Assembly (NCBI GenBank): GCA_950295325.1
Contig: OX485805.1
Coordinates: forward strand, 44,542,758-44,602,757
From: Polytrichum commune
Taxonomy: Eukaryota > Streptophyta > Polytrichopsida > Polytrichales > Polytrichaceae
Length of the DNA stretch: 60,000 nucleotides
Direction: 5' to 3'
Below the pieces are notes generated by a model. It worked only from the letters and a program-made list of their open reading frames with translations. It ran no database searches and was not told the origin of the DNA. Shown in pieces: positions 1 to 11,792 of the stretch (position 1 is its first letter; every line of letters starts with the position of its first letter). Made by a program: the position numbers and the translations under genes.

Positions 1-535
1 AAAGATTCACTAGCTATGAGACATTGGAAATAATCATATTATTTGTAACCAAAATGAATAGCTTAAAGAGTCCATCCCTAGCCTTGATTCGATGCGCAAA
101 ACATGGTAAGGTTGTTTTGGCATGGTCCATTTTATTGTGGATGATTGTGAGGACCTCCAATACGTTAACAATTGACAATGCAACTTTGTTTGTGTAATAA
201 TTATTACGATGCACCTCTTGTATGTTCACATGCTTGAAACAATTCAGTCAATATGAAATGTAAGACTTGGTCCCAATCGTATGTACATCCCGAAGGTGCT
301 TCAATATCTCACATTTGGAACACCAAACATACTTGCCACTACATCTTTTTGTAATGTAATCGTTAAAGTTTGCTTTCTCAATCATGCTCAATTTGGATAA
401 CAAAATGTTCTCCAAACCGGCCTCATCACCAACTGCATTCACATTCAACAAGAGGTCTTTCCATTTCATTCCCATAGGAAAAACCTTTTCAGCAACATTT
501 TCCCCTATCAAGAGTGTATGTGTTTTGTGCGGCAT
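1..535 (-). pseudogene. Decayed module I transposase-like gene, part 1 (exon 1, 3' half)
   Basis: Minus-strand translation of this stretch matches the second half of exon 1 of the two better module I genes (around 9866-10360 and 34930-35425). Shared landmarks are a PHKTHTL segment, a CSKCEILKHLRD segment (CTTCEKYKGLRD in the better copies), the IIHNKMDHAKT segment and the DGLFKL exon end. Frame breaks split it into at least two pieces, and divergence is much higher than between the other two copies, so this is an old, dead copy. The family role is inferred to be transposition. The upstream half lies at 2895-3240, separated by about 2.3 kb of unrelated DNA. The copy runs off the left edge of the window, so exon 2 cannot be judged. 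Confidence 0.75.
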
Positions 536-933
536 TGCGTCAAGTAGGAGGTAAAAAGATGGTGGCTAGAGTAGCAATTGTTTGTTGTATTGTGTAGAGC
601 TCGAGAAGGTGAAGAGCAAGCCACAATGGGGGAGCACCGAAAAGAAATGAGAGAAAGACTAAGGGCCGAGGCTTGACCCCTCCCCATTGGGAACTAAGCC
701 CGGGAACAGAGGAAGTAGCCGGGACGAGCTACTAAGCCAAGGAATAGAGGAAGCAGCCAGGAAAAAACCGGTATAGCCCAGGAATGAGTTTGTATGTCAG
801 GGGGAACGAGCTACTAAACTCGGGAACGAGCCTGTATGTATGGGGAATGAGCTAGTAAGTTTGGGAACAAAAGAGGCAACTCAAGAAAACAAGGGAACCA
901 ACTGAGGGAGTAGCCAAGTAGAATATGTAGCAT

Positions 934-1278
934 AAACACTACACTAAATAAGAATGCACGAACGCCTCTATACAAAGGCATAGCCTAAACCCTAAATGCA
1001 TACACTAAATATCAATAACCCTATCAAAGTAAGTAACATTAAATGTAAACTCAAACACTAAATATCAACTATGGTAATATGTGGAAGTTACATGTTTGAA
1101 TTTAGTGTTAGTAAGGATATGAAAAAAATAACATTGGTAAAAGGAAAATTCCAACATATCTTCTAGCAAATCTTCTAGCACTAATTATTAAAGAATTGAA
1201 AATTAGTGTTGACCAAGGTATGGTGGTAACAACATTAGATATAATCAAACACTTAATATCTTATTTAGTGTAGTGTTT
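934..1278. mobile_element. MITE-like element with 19-bp perfect terminal inverted repeats
   Basis: The ends AAACACTACACTAAATAAG (934-952) and its exact reverse complement (1260-1278) enclose 345 bp without coding capacity. Possible target duplications are TAGCAT on the left and TAGCGT on the right. The outer CACTA is suggestive of the CACTA superfamily, but the expected 3-bp direct duplication is not seen, so the superfamily is open. Partial relatives lie at 14548-14645 (antisense, matching the right part) and 37535-37660 (antisense, matching the left part). Confidence 0.7.
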
Positions 1279-1709
1279 AGCGTTAGACCTCGGATGAAAG
1301 TGAAATAGATGACGGACATACCTATGGATGTATATCCTTTAAGGAACACTAACCAAATTTTGGATGAATAAAATCGGATGAGATTGCAGGGGATACAACA
1401 GAGTCTCATGGCGCATCTAGGCATATGGTTAAATAAACCGCATGTCCTCCACAAGCACATCTATATAGTACAAGATGTGGTTAATTCTTAAATTAAATAT
1501 GACATCAAAAAATTAGAAATTAGAAACCTACATCACTAAAAATAAAAAACCCAAACATTCGGCGATAGGGGACGAAGCATAACCGCCTCATTAGAGATAC
1601 AGTAGATGTTAGGTCCTATATAAAGGAGGCACAGAGAGGCCCTAAGGGAGCTCATTCACATCGACTATCTCACGTGAGCGCTGCGAAGACTATCGGGAGC
1701 GCAAGGCTT

Positions 1710-1905
1710 GACCTAAAGAACTTAGGCACGGTCAAATTGAAGACCCTTGAGAGTGAGGGACCTAATGGACTTAGGCATGGCCGAATTGAAAACCCTTGAG
1801 ATTGAGGGACCTAAAGAACTTAGGGGCGGTTGAATTGAAGACCCTTGAGACTAAGAGACCTTACGCTCGGCCAACTTGAAGACCTTGGAGACTAAGGGAA
1901 ACCAA
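1710..1905. repeat. 49-bp tandem repeat, four units
   Basis: Units begin at 1710, 1759, 1808 and 1857, exactly 49 bp apart. Each has the form GACCTAA..ACTTAGG followed by AATTGAAGACCCTTGAGA and a purine-rich end; the last unit is the most diverged. A TATA-like stretch lies about 90 bp upstream (near 1615), so these could be leader repeats of an LTR-type promoter. Confidence 0.8.
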
Positions 1906-2894
1906 TCAAAAAGAATTATCAAGTACTCGGGAACATCAAACCTAGTACGTAAAGATAGGAATACCCACAAGAGTACTTGGAGCTATTTAAAAGTCTTAAG
2001 AGTCGGTACAAGGACATGAGAAATCAAATATTAGGAAATTAAAGGCGTGAAATCTTGCTGGACATATCAGAAGAGAAAAGTGTGGGTACTTTGCAAGAGA
2101 GCAACTCATGACATGAAATGAATGATTTCCAAAAACAATTCTGAAGCTTTTCGGCCAACAAAGCACTTCCCAACTAGCATCGGATTTGAGGCATCAAGGT
2201 ACTTAAGAATGGCAGATGAAATCAAGTTGGAATATATGGAAGCCATCATTCGAGAATAGGGAATACGAGGCCAAGGATTTTCATCAAAAGCCATCAGGTA
2301 GGCCACATCAAACATCATATCACCCATGATTATAAACAAAGGTTTCACATCCTAAAGTAATTCATACCAGTCTAGGTTGATTTGGTACAAACAAATAGTG
2401 AGACACTCAAATTATTGTGAGGATCTTGAAACTTTGACTAAGCACAATTGAAATAGGATTGAATGAATGTCAATAGAAGCCATTCAAACCATGTAATGAA
2501 TAAGAGTAATGATATCAAACATTGGGAATAATGTTGATTCTACTTCAAAGACTCCTAACATTGACATTAGGATCTAGGGAAACATGAACTTGTAAGCCTT
2601 GGGCACCTAACCTTTGGGGTTTTCTTGAATGCTTATACTGTAAGGAATGTTTTTAACAAGATGGATGAGTACTAGACTCTAAAGGATTTAGGAACTATAG
2701 GATCATTACCCATGGTGAATACATTAAGATAATTGTAGAACTACAAAAATTAAGATTCACCTTGAAGAGGATACACCACCTCAAGATTACCAACATGAGT
2801 CTAAGGAACAATACTAACATGCATATGTCCACCTTCAAAGAGTCAGAAATTATGAGCGGTCTAATTTTGATAAGTGTAATGTTCATGTAATTGG

Positions 2895-3240
2895 TCAGCA
2901 AGGGGTTACATCTAAGGCTAAGGGTTGAAGAGGACCTCGACATATTGTTTCTTTAGGTTTCTTAAAGTCCAAATTATAATAGTTACGGGACCAACATTGT
3001 TCTTTGGCATAAGTTGCTCGTCTATAGAATTCCATTTTAGATTCACCATGAATGATGTACCATGTTGTACAATACACATCTATGCTTTCAAGCGTATTCA
3101 CGTTGCGTCCTGTTGCATTTACATGTATTCACCGATGAACATCAAAAAAAAATTTAAGATCTAAGGCAGAAATCTCCAAGCCACATTTTTCCCAAATAGC
3201 TTTGTGGAAACAACTAGGAACAACTGTGAATACATCAATC
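2895..3240 (-). pseudogene. Decayed module I transposase-like gene, part 2 (exon 1, middle)
   Basis: The minus-strand translation contains TLESIDVYCTTWYIIHGESK, which aligns with the TLENVEVCCTAWYTIHAVSK segment of the better module I copies (near 10500 and 34750). The upstream nucleotides align with the KKLEVHRN and MWLADFRMR region. Frame is broken and divergence is high. It is the missing 5' part of the pseudogene at 1-535. The further 5' portion is not recognisable beyond about 3240. Confidence 0.65.
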
Positions 3241-4998
3241 TTTTATGGCTATTTCTCTAATGGATTCTTCTATAAGCATTTTTTGGCATTTATACTCATG
3301 CGTAGAGTGGGGAACACATGCCAACGAATCATACTTTTGTAGGCCTTTCTATGGCTGTATGTTGGCTTGGAGTTCCTCTTGGAGTTCCTCTTGGATTTGC
3401 ATATGGCATCATTCATGATCACGCAAGCTAAATCCCTCAAGCATGACACTTCAGAGTGTCCACTTACAAACCCGCAGGGGGGGGGGCTAGCGGTATTTTG
3501 GAAACGACATGTGATAAAATATAGGGTATTTGATATTCATTCGAGGTAAAATTTTGAAGAATTCTATATTAAATATAAGGGGCAAATTAATGTCGGATAT
3601 CAATTCAAAAAAAAAAACCGTGCAATATAACATGTGTAAGGGACCACATTTTGCTTTATCAAAGAAGATGGAGGGCTCAATTCTATTCCATGAAGGTTTC
3701 TCTTCATTAAGGATACTTTGAACTCCATTGTGTTTAAATGTTGACATTCAAGACAATATTTGATGTTTGAAATTCTTTTGCAAATGTTGTATGAACTATT
3801 GTTATCCTGCAAATGTTGGATAGTTGTGTTTCGTAATACACTAGATTTTAAGGGTGCACTCTAATTGCATTCTTCATTACAATCTTGTTGGTGTAATTAA
3901 TTTCTATTATGTTTCACAACAATGTAGTCCCATTGTTAAGATGCCAATTCACAATGCACCCCCCCCTCAACTAAAAATTAAAGGCTATCAAAAATTTGTA
4001 AGAAAAATAGGGTATGTAATATTGAATGCATTCTAGATTTCTAGTTACCAATAGGGTATTAAAATTTTAAGCTCAATAGATTATTTTCTACTTTAAGGAC
4101 TTCTAATATTCTAATTCTTAAAGATAATACCCCCTTTTTGAAAATAAGTAATTGTCGCACGTGTCTCCAAAAATTTACTATGAGTGCCCCCTAGGCTTAC
4201 AAAGCAAAAATATTTGAGTGGGATGCACATTGGAGTGAACAAGGACTTAAAGATGACAACACCAACATCCTCGTTGCCGAATGGATTTGTCAATATAATC
4301 ATGTGGGTGGGTATGATGACAAATGCCCTTTGCAACCTGAACTCCACTGTCATTAAGAAGGACCACCTCTAAATTACCCCATTCCAATATTGAGAACCTT
4401 GAACACTAGACAATGGGCTCCATCAGTATTGAAGGCAAAGGATTTTTCACATGTTCTTCCTCTTTGTCATCATCAATGTCACCCTCCCCAACAACATTGA
4501 ATTTATCTTTAGACAAAGATATCATACCCTCTCCTCCTAAGAGGATCAATACACCCTTCCACAAATCCCCTCCATTGTGTCAATGCTGCACAAGTAGGCT
4601 GAAACAATCAACAATCCGCCCCCGTCCGCCCCCGTCCGCCCCCGTCCGCCCCACACCCTCCTTAGTCATATTTTACTACTTTGATTTTAACAGAATGATA
4701 AACATAATGGCAAAATGGTTTACCTGGCGCTAGGCATATCCACGTCCACGTCGGCCTTTTCTGCCACATAGGACGCCACCTTGGCAAGAAGGTAAGTATT
4801 TTACCCACCCTATTAGCTTCCCCCTAGGTTGACCCTACGTGGACCCTATTATGTCGTGACGGAGGGGTCCGTCACGACACGACACGACATGTCATGACGT
4901 CGGGATAGACAACCCTGAACAATACATGCAACTTTTAAACATCCGTATCCTCATAATTAGAAAACATAGTTGAACTTACTGAACAAGATGCATCACTT
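3241..4998. other. Non-coding stretch, no gene recognised
   Basis: Short open stretches on both strands show no recognisable motif. The stretch holds homopolymer runs (G run near 3478, A run near 3608, C run near 3958) and a small GC-rich minisatellite (CCCGTCCGCC repeated three times, about 4617-4652). A 35-bp segment at about 4577-4612 recurs, diverged, at about 7666-7716. A short run of GTCACGACACGACACGAC lies near 4870. Confidence 0.5.
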
Positions 4999-6580
4999 TG
5001 TGAGGCCAAATCCACCCCCCTTTAGCGTCCTAGTCCGGGTGATGTCTTTGAGAATCACATGTGTCTATTACAACATTGAACCGTGTGCAAGGTAATTTTC
5101 ATGTTCACATATTGTCTCACTCATTGTGCTTTATTAATGTTAGCCTCTTGGCTTGTAGTAGAGTTGGCTTTCTCAAGAGTCCAACCCGCGGTTTTAGCCA
5201 CACATGCCCTTAAGGGCATTCCCCTCACTCTTTTAATCTTCACTTCCTTTTTCTTGCCATTGCAAGAATCCTCCGCATTCTCCATTGATTGTGCACGTGA
5301 ATTATGCTGACTGAGAGTGTACAAGTGTTAAGAAACACTTTACTCCATAGTCAATATTAAATGCAATCACATGTGACTTCCACCCACACATCGCCTATCC
5401 TATTGAGCTTAACACTTGTCTAGGAACTATTTTAATCTACCAATGGTCTAACACCCTCATGGCTAGTTTAGTGGCATCCTCTACTTAATCTTAACCTTAG
5501 CTCGCTAAACTAGCCAACCGGCTAATTAACCTATCGGTCCAAATCTGGCCTATTTACCGGCAGTCCCTTGGTTAATCTGAGATCAGCCAATAAGTTTGGT
5601 GCAGTCCAACTGCCCAACGGCACTAACTTGGTGCAATCTCAGCTGCCCAACAACGCTAACTCGGTGCAGTCCCAGCTGCCCAGCAGCGCTAACTCGGTGC
5701 AGTCCAACTGCCCAGCAGCACTAACTTGTGCAATCTCAGCTGCCCAGCAGCGCTAACTCGGTGCAGTCCAGCTGCCCAGCAACACTAACTTGTGCAATCT
5801 CAGCTGCCCAGCAGCGCTAATTCGGTGTAGTCCAGCTGCCCAGCAGCAAATAAACTCGGTTCCCCAACAGTGTTTAGGCAGATGTCTAATAAGTCCTAAC
5901 AACTACTCTCAACCCCTAATGATTAATCGAATATTCCTCTAGTCCCTTAACCAATGAATGAACATATCCCACTAATTTCACTAAACTAACCCCTAATCCT
6001 CCTAGGCAATCTCAAGCTCTAAGAGCTCACTCACTTGGGAGGTATCGAGGGAGAGAGAGCTTAACTACTTAACTTTACTAAAAACTACTAATCCACACAC
6101 GTGGCTCAAGCTCTTAAGAGCTTGCTCCCTTGAGAGCGCTTGATGGAGAGAGAGGAAAATGAGAGAGAAAACACCTTAAGTAGCAAAGAGGGAGAGAGGG
6201 AGAGAGGGAGAGAGAGGTGAGGATAGGGTGAGAGGATTAGCACCTCCAATCACAATCCCTTAACCCTCACCTTCAAAGTAGGGACTAATCCCCTTCCACC
6301 AAGCTTCCTTCTTCCTAAACTACCAAGGTGGATCCAAAAGTGGGCATTTAACCCGCGGAGCTCACCTTGCTTCACCTTACCCCCTACTCACATTATCAAG
6401 GCATACTCTTATTGAATTCAACCTTGAAATAACCACCCAACACATTCTAAAGTCTAAACTTAAATCCAAACCACACTTCACTCTTTTTATGTTTTGTGAA
6501 TAATCATAACACATCAAAGTCAAACTAAAATTGGTTTCGAAGAGTTAATCACCACATGTGGGCACCATTTTGGGCTCACA
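4999..6580 (-). mobile_element. Solo LTR of the Ty3/gypsy family found at 46566-59214 (antisense)
   Basis: The stretch begins TGTGAGGCCAAA and ends TTTTGGGCTCACA, matching the outer ends of the antisense LTR at 50813-52630. Internal matches include the TGTGCACGTG block and the CAAGTGTTAA..AACACT..ATAGTCAAT block. Flanks CACTT (4994-4998) and CGCTT (6581-6585) agree at four of five positions, consistent with an aged 5-bp target duplication. No internal retrotransposon sequence remains, so it is a solo LTR. It is older than the other members because only blocks align, and it has its own internal tandem repeats. Confidence 0.8.
5600..5855. repeat. About 32-bp tandem repeats inside the solo LTR
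   Basis: Roughly eight imperfect copies of a unit of the type CAGCTGCCCAGCAGCGCTAA followed by CTCGGTGCAGTC. They occupy the LTR interval where the 46566 family carries a different tandem repeat (AAGGAGCTGGGTTTATG units), so this interval appears to be replaced repeatedly by new minisatellites. Confidence 0.8.
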
Positions 6581-6639
6581 CGCTTGCAGAAGACACATAA
6601 CGTGAAGGATTAGCATATAAAAACCGGTATTTGGTTCCA

Positions 6640-6960
6640 GTTTTCCACAAAGGAATTGCCTCTTCAATAATATTATCAAAGTTTTCATCTGGTCCCTCTA
6701 AAGCATTCTAAGCATAGCTTCCAAATTTTTACTTCGAAGTATGTTTCTCACTCGTGTTTTTATTAAATTTTGAACACTAAACGCCCTTTCACAAGTGGAT
6801 GTTGATACACATTGTACTCTAGCCAAATCAGCAAGGACAAGCAAATTAGGATATTGGGTTTGCAAAGAATGATTCCATGTGATCATGCCCCATAAATCTC
6901 CACAAGTCTTATCTCCCCATTCAGTGGTGGCTTGTAGTTTGAAAGCTAGAAATTCACGCT
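6640..6960 (-). pseudogene. hAT transposase C-terminal dimerisation remnant
   Basis: The minus-strand frame reads YPNLLVLADLARVQCVSTST followed by CERAFSVQNLIKTRVRN. This is the C-terminal dimerisation region of hAT transposases, with its Ser/Thr-x-x-CERAFS core (usually S-x-x-ERxFS). The open frame extends upstream through a WGDKTCGDLWGMI segment. Nothing of the BED finger or catalytic core is present, and no terminal repeats are visible, so it is a fragment. hAT enzymes cut and paste DNA with 8-bp target duplications; this piece cannot. Confidence 0.75.
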
Positions 6961-6984
6961 AGAAATTCAAAGCTAGAAATTCAC

Positions 6985-7795
6985 CCTGGACCTCCGAAAT
7001 AGATGTCTCCAACTGGATCGCAGTGGATCGCCGCACTGAAGTGGACCTCCGAAGTGGACCTTCACTCTAGACCTCCGAAACAAATGTCACTAACTGGATC
7101 GCAGGTGGATCACCTTACCAAACTGGACCTTCGAAACAGATGTCTCCAACTAGATCACAGGTGGATCGCCGCAAGTGAATGCAGAAACTAACAGAAGCGG
7201 AAGAGCAGTAGCGAAAGAGCACAGAGAGAAATCCCAATAGAGGAGTGAGAGGAGTGAGATACTTTGCACAAGGGACTCAAACTCCTTATACTCATGAGAG
7301 AGGGTCCTTGGGTGCTTAGAGCCTCAAAACCCTAATCGGCCCAGTGAACGGAACCAACCCTAAATTAATTAGCCTCCATGGTTCTTGACCTTATGAGTCA
7401 TGACTCTAGTATTACCCTAATAGAAATTTCCGCCCTATCCCTAGTCCCTTCGGCTACTTGCCTAAAATTTAAAAATTGGCTCGGTAAATATCCTAAAATA
7501 TGATGCCTCAACCGGCTATATTACCGATCTTTTCTCATTTGAACCGGTCAATTTCCGACCTTAACAATTTTAATTCGGTACCTCGTCTGAATCATTGCGA
7601 ACTCATTCGGAAATCTCCAAAAAATTCGGCTAGCTCGTAACTAAAGTTCGGTACTCCCCGTTCATTGGTCAATGCCGCACAAATAAGATGAAACAACCAA
7701 CATTTTTAAACTCCATCCATTCAGTGTTTGGGGTGACCAACTCAAACTAAGCTAAAGATAGAATTAATGGACCCAAAAGGAAAGGCCCACACATA
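6985..7795. other. Repeat-derived non-coding stretch
   Basis: At 6990-7170 a unit of about 65 bp containing CTCCGAA and AACTGGATCGCAGGTGGATC recurs about three times. The rest is AT-rich with no open frame worth reporting. A segment near 7666-7716 resembles 4577-4612. Module I copy A starts at about 7796. Confidence 0.4.
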
Positions 7796-8202
7796 ACACT
7801 ATATTTGTTAATCGGAGACTTTTAAAAGTCTCAAAATAAAATATGCCCATAGTTTCGGATGCCAATATTGTGGGCATACGGAATATTGGGAACATAAAAA
7901 ACATGACGATTTAAAAATTCGCACGTAAAGTATATTCTTATTACTAAAAATAGAGAATTTCAATTAAAATGAAAACGTGAGTTCCATGTGGAAAATAACA
8001 ATCGACTCTAAAAAATAAATGGTTTAATATGTCATTATAGAGTTTGGGGTGCGCATCCCATAAGTAAGGCTCTTATGAATTTAGATGGCACATCCCAAAC
8101 GTATACCACAATGGAGTGTGTCAAGTCCACTAAGTCTATTAAAAACCAAATCTACTAATCGCCCATGTTTTTCACCATTAACTCCCACCTAATATGTTAT
8201 GT

Positions 8203-11200
8203 TTACACATCTCCATCTTCCGCTTCATATCCATTCTCGGCGTCATTTTCTGCCGCTGCAATATGTGCCAAGTTGTCTTTGGCAAAATCTATATGTTTTT
8301 GGGGGATGGTCATTGTTTCTGTTTTGGACCCTTTGCGCGGCTTCCAAGCACAAAGTATAGTATCCGTGTTTATCCAAACCGGTGTGTACGCTGAGTCCAC
8401 TGTCCACTTAAAATTCTTTTTGGTGTCCCAACCTAAATAAGTGCGTAGCACGTTCTGGTCTTTAGTACTTGGACGACAATATTCCACCTCAATCTGACGA
8501 AAGTTGGGGCTAGTTCGAACAAAATTGGGTGAAGACAATGCTTTCACCAACCAAATTGGTTTGGGATGCTCCTCATCCCCAGCTCGTACGAGCACCATAT
8601 AACCTTCATGGCAATCAACCCCAACACGAAACGACGGTGCCGGTCGATTGCGGGCAGGGCCAACGTAATGTTCATCCATTGCGAACTCTTCACGAACGTC
8701 TCCATTGCTGAAAAACATGGTGTCGGACTCGACAACCGTCAAACAACTTTGTGGCCAAAACCCTTGTGTCAAAGTCGTACGGGTGTCGCCATCAACTGTC
8801 ACTAGTGCCGAGCGAATGCGATCCCAATATGAAATCAATGGTTCATGAGTATCTCTAACACGTCTAGTGATGTCTTCCTCACACAACTCCTTCCAATATT
8901 CAATGAATCCGGATATGCCTTTGATGATCTCTGGCCCATTCCTCATGGGGTCGGGTTTGCAAGGCTTTGGATCCCCATCCGGGAGCAAACATTTGCCATC
9001 ATTGTCTTGACGCCATACAAGTATACCATCATCCGGGCCCCAATTAGGAGATGTGCACAAAAGCTTGAATTGCATGGCTGGGAGACCATCATCCCTTATA
9101 TAGAATCGGAATTGTTGTGCTTTGGTATGCCCCACCAAACGGTCCCCTCCCTTCAACATGTATGACTTGATGAAGGCCTTGAAATCTGGTACTTCCTCAA
9201 TCAAGTGCGGAATTACTGGCATATGGTCCAAATCCATATACGATTTCATAAGAAGAGGTATGGTTGGAAAATCTTCTTCATGCAACTTCATGCTCCACCG
9301 TCCGAATGATGCATCAATGTCGTCGTGTGTATGTCCCACCATAAAAAACGACACAAACACCTCCTTGAAGATTCCTTTCGCCACGAGCAATGACCAATAA
9401 CAAAATACATATCGACATTTGTTGTCTTTCGCGCAATTATCAAGTTGAACGTGAAGAGTTGGAGGCAATGGTTTTGCACAAATAGGTTCTCCCGGTGGTT
9501 CTGGCAATGACGACATACAAACCTCCTTCCCCGCAAGCACTGCTTCGTAAAGGGGTGTCGTTCCACAACCATCAAAAAGTGCACGTGATGAATGTAACGG
9601 CGGCTTCTCCAGATCGCGCAAGAGTTTTGCAAATGAACCCACTGTGTGGTTAACATCGCCAGGGTAAAAATCCAACCCATAATGGGCATACTTTACGTTT
9701 CCATGGCCGTGGACAATCATCCCTGCGGAAAAAAACAAACGATGCTTGAACAACAACAATAACAACGACAACTCCAAACGGAGGTATGAAATTGGACATT
9801 TGGCAAACAAACCCAGTAAAATTTGAGAGAATTTGAATACAGATTATTTGTGATTCAATACAAACCTATGACAGATACGGGCAACTTGAAGAGACCATCC
9901 GTGGCCTTTATTTTGCGTGCATAACAAGGGCATGCGGTCTTGGCGTGGTCCATTTTATCATGGATGATTGTTAGAACCTCTGTAGGCCTCATTATGGATA
10001 GAGCACGGTTCTTGTAGTAATCTTGACGGTGAGCCTCTTGGTTGTTGACATGTTCAATATATTTTGCTTGGTGTCTAGTGTGGGATTCGGTGCCTATGGG
10101 GTGGGCGTCTCGAAGACCTTTGTATTTTTCACACGTCGTACACCTAGCGAACTTGTCCCCAGGTCTCTTCAAAATGTATTCGGCAAACTGTTGGTTTTTA
10201 ATCACACTCAACTTGGACAAAGAAATGGGCCCACATCCCGCTATGCGACCCACTTCATTGATGTCCGTTAATATGTTCTTCCATTTTGTACCCGTGGGCA
10301 ACACCATTTGTACAACTTTCTCCCCTGACGACAATGTCCTCGTCTTGTGGGGCATTGCATCGGCCAATGGGACTATGATGGTGGAGAGTGTCGCGGAGGC
10401 TTGGAGTGTAGCCTCCCTAGGTTTGTTTGTGCCCGAATTGCCATGAAATCGAGAGGGGCGACCCAACGATGAATACTTTTGAAACCTATAAAAGTCAGAC
10501 TTTGACACGGCGTGGATAGTATACCACGCAGTACAACACACTTCCACATTCTCAAGTGTGACCACCTTATGCCCATGGGTGTCAATGTGGACATTTCTGT
10601 GGACCTCGAGTTTCTTTGCCGATCTCATACGGAAATCCGCAAGCCACATCTCTTGACGTAGGGACTTAATTTTCTCCCGCGGGAAAAATTGGCAACATTT
10701 CCTCTCGCAACAGTCCTTGGCGGACACAAGACGGATAGATTCGTCTCCCAATATGCGATCCCGTCGACGTTCTTTATCTCCACGAGGCACACGGTTAGAA
10801 TTATATCTGCGTAGGCCTTTGCGAGGACGTATTTTGGCCAACAAAGCTAATTGCGTTTGCTTATGGCGCCGCTCATGGTCCAACAAGCTTACTTCGTCAT
10901 GGAGAACCCGACAAAGAGGCCATCGACGCAAGGAAAATCTCCATGTCACCGGGACGTCAAGCGGAAGCAAAGAATTCAAGATGCACACACCCACATCATC
11001 GGGACCAAGGGGGTTGGCATCCACACAATCACGGGGATCGGAGTTTCTACATATGCCATCTGCCACCGGGACACCAACATCGTTGAAAAGAACAACATCA
11101 AGGCCCGAAACCGGCACATAACGGAATGTCATCATTATCATCCCCGGAACGTACAGATTGTTCGTGCGCTTCAAATGATTCATGGGAGGATGCATCCACA

Positions 11201-11325
11201 AACCCACCCATGGCATTTGCCATGCCATGACTACCCGCCGATGCCGAAGATAGTTCACAGTCACCATCGGAAGAGGAAGCTTTTGTGGACAACTCCAATG
11301 AACTATATCCAACGTGCATCGCCAT
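8203..11325 (-). pseudogene. Module I DUF7869-type transposase-like gene, copy A
   Basis: Two exons: 11325-9866 and 9722-8203, with a GT-AG intron (9865-9723, long pyrimidine tract, CCGCAG acceptor). The ATG at 11325 is chosen because the same ATG opens the copy B gene and follows an AG that could be a 5'-UTR intron acceptor. Exon 1 holds a Cys-rich CCxxxCCQFFPREKI segment, a C-T-T-C-E-K motif and the IIHDKMDHAKT motif. Exon 2 (about 505 codons, fully open) holds LDNCAKDN and VGHTHDDIDASFGRW, acidic clusters like those of RNase H-fold DDE transposases. Copy A has about 17 bp missing near 11105 relative to copy B, which shifts frame after the CAGFG segment; otherwise both exons are open. The family name is from memory, and the transposase role is inferred from motifs and repetition. 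Confidence 0.75.
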
Positions 11326-11792
11326 CCAACCTAAACAAACCACCAATAAATGACCAACACACCAACAACCGCAATGCATACAAAAGTGGATACGAGATAT
11401 GCCTACATATATGGCTGAAAAATCACAACCAACACTCGACACACCGTTGAGGGACCTCACATATGAAGACGAACGTGCGTTCGACAACATCCCCATGACA
11501 TACAAATCCTACACGGGACTCAGACGTCCCTGCACAACGGAACCCCATTCCGATATATATTACCCATGAAGGGCTTTGGGTGGAGTCGCAAATAAAACAT
11601 TGGAATGGTTTTCCACCACCAAGGGACAACACAAGCACATATATTCACGAACGCGAGGACGAAAACATCAACCCAATATACAATAAAATCTAAATGGGAC
11701 ATATTATAAGAACACCAAAAATATACTTGCCACTTTATTCACATGCAGTAAGCATCATATTTGAGGGGCGTGTATTTGATGGGCGAGAGTTT

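Larger units (their letters stand above)
560..2890. mobile_element. Unclassified insertion splitting the decayed module I gene
   Basis: The two halves of the decayed gene (1-535 and 2895-3240) are contiguous in the other copies, so roughly 2.3 kb has been inserted here. The insert contains a complete MITE-like element (934-1278), a TATA-like stretch (about 1615-1624) and four 49-bp tandem repeats downstream of it, a layout that resembles an LTR promoter and leader. A minus-strand open stretch at 2106-2348 is not recognisable. I found no clear terminal repeats or target-site duplication for the whole insert. It may be several nested pieces. Confidence 0.45.

Noticed and set aside
10717-11450. 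Plus-strand open frames of 134 and 199 residues
   Set aside because: They run antisense to exon 1 of the module I gene, and copy B lacks equivalent long frames.
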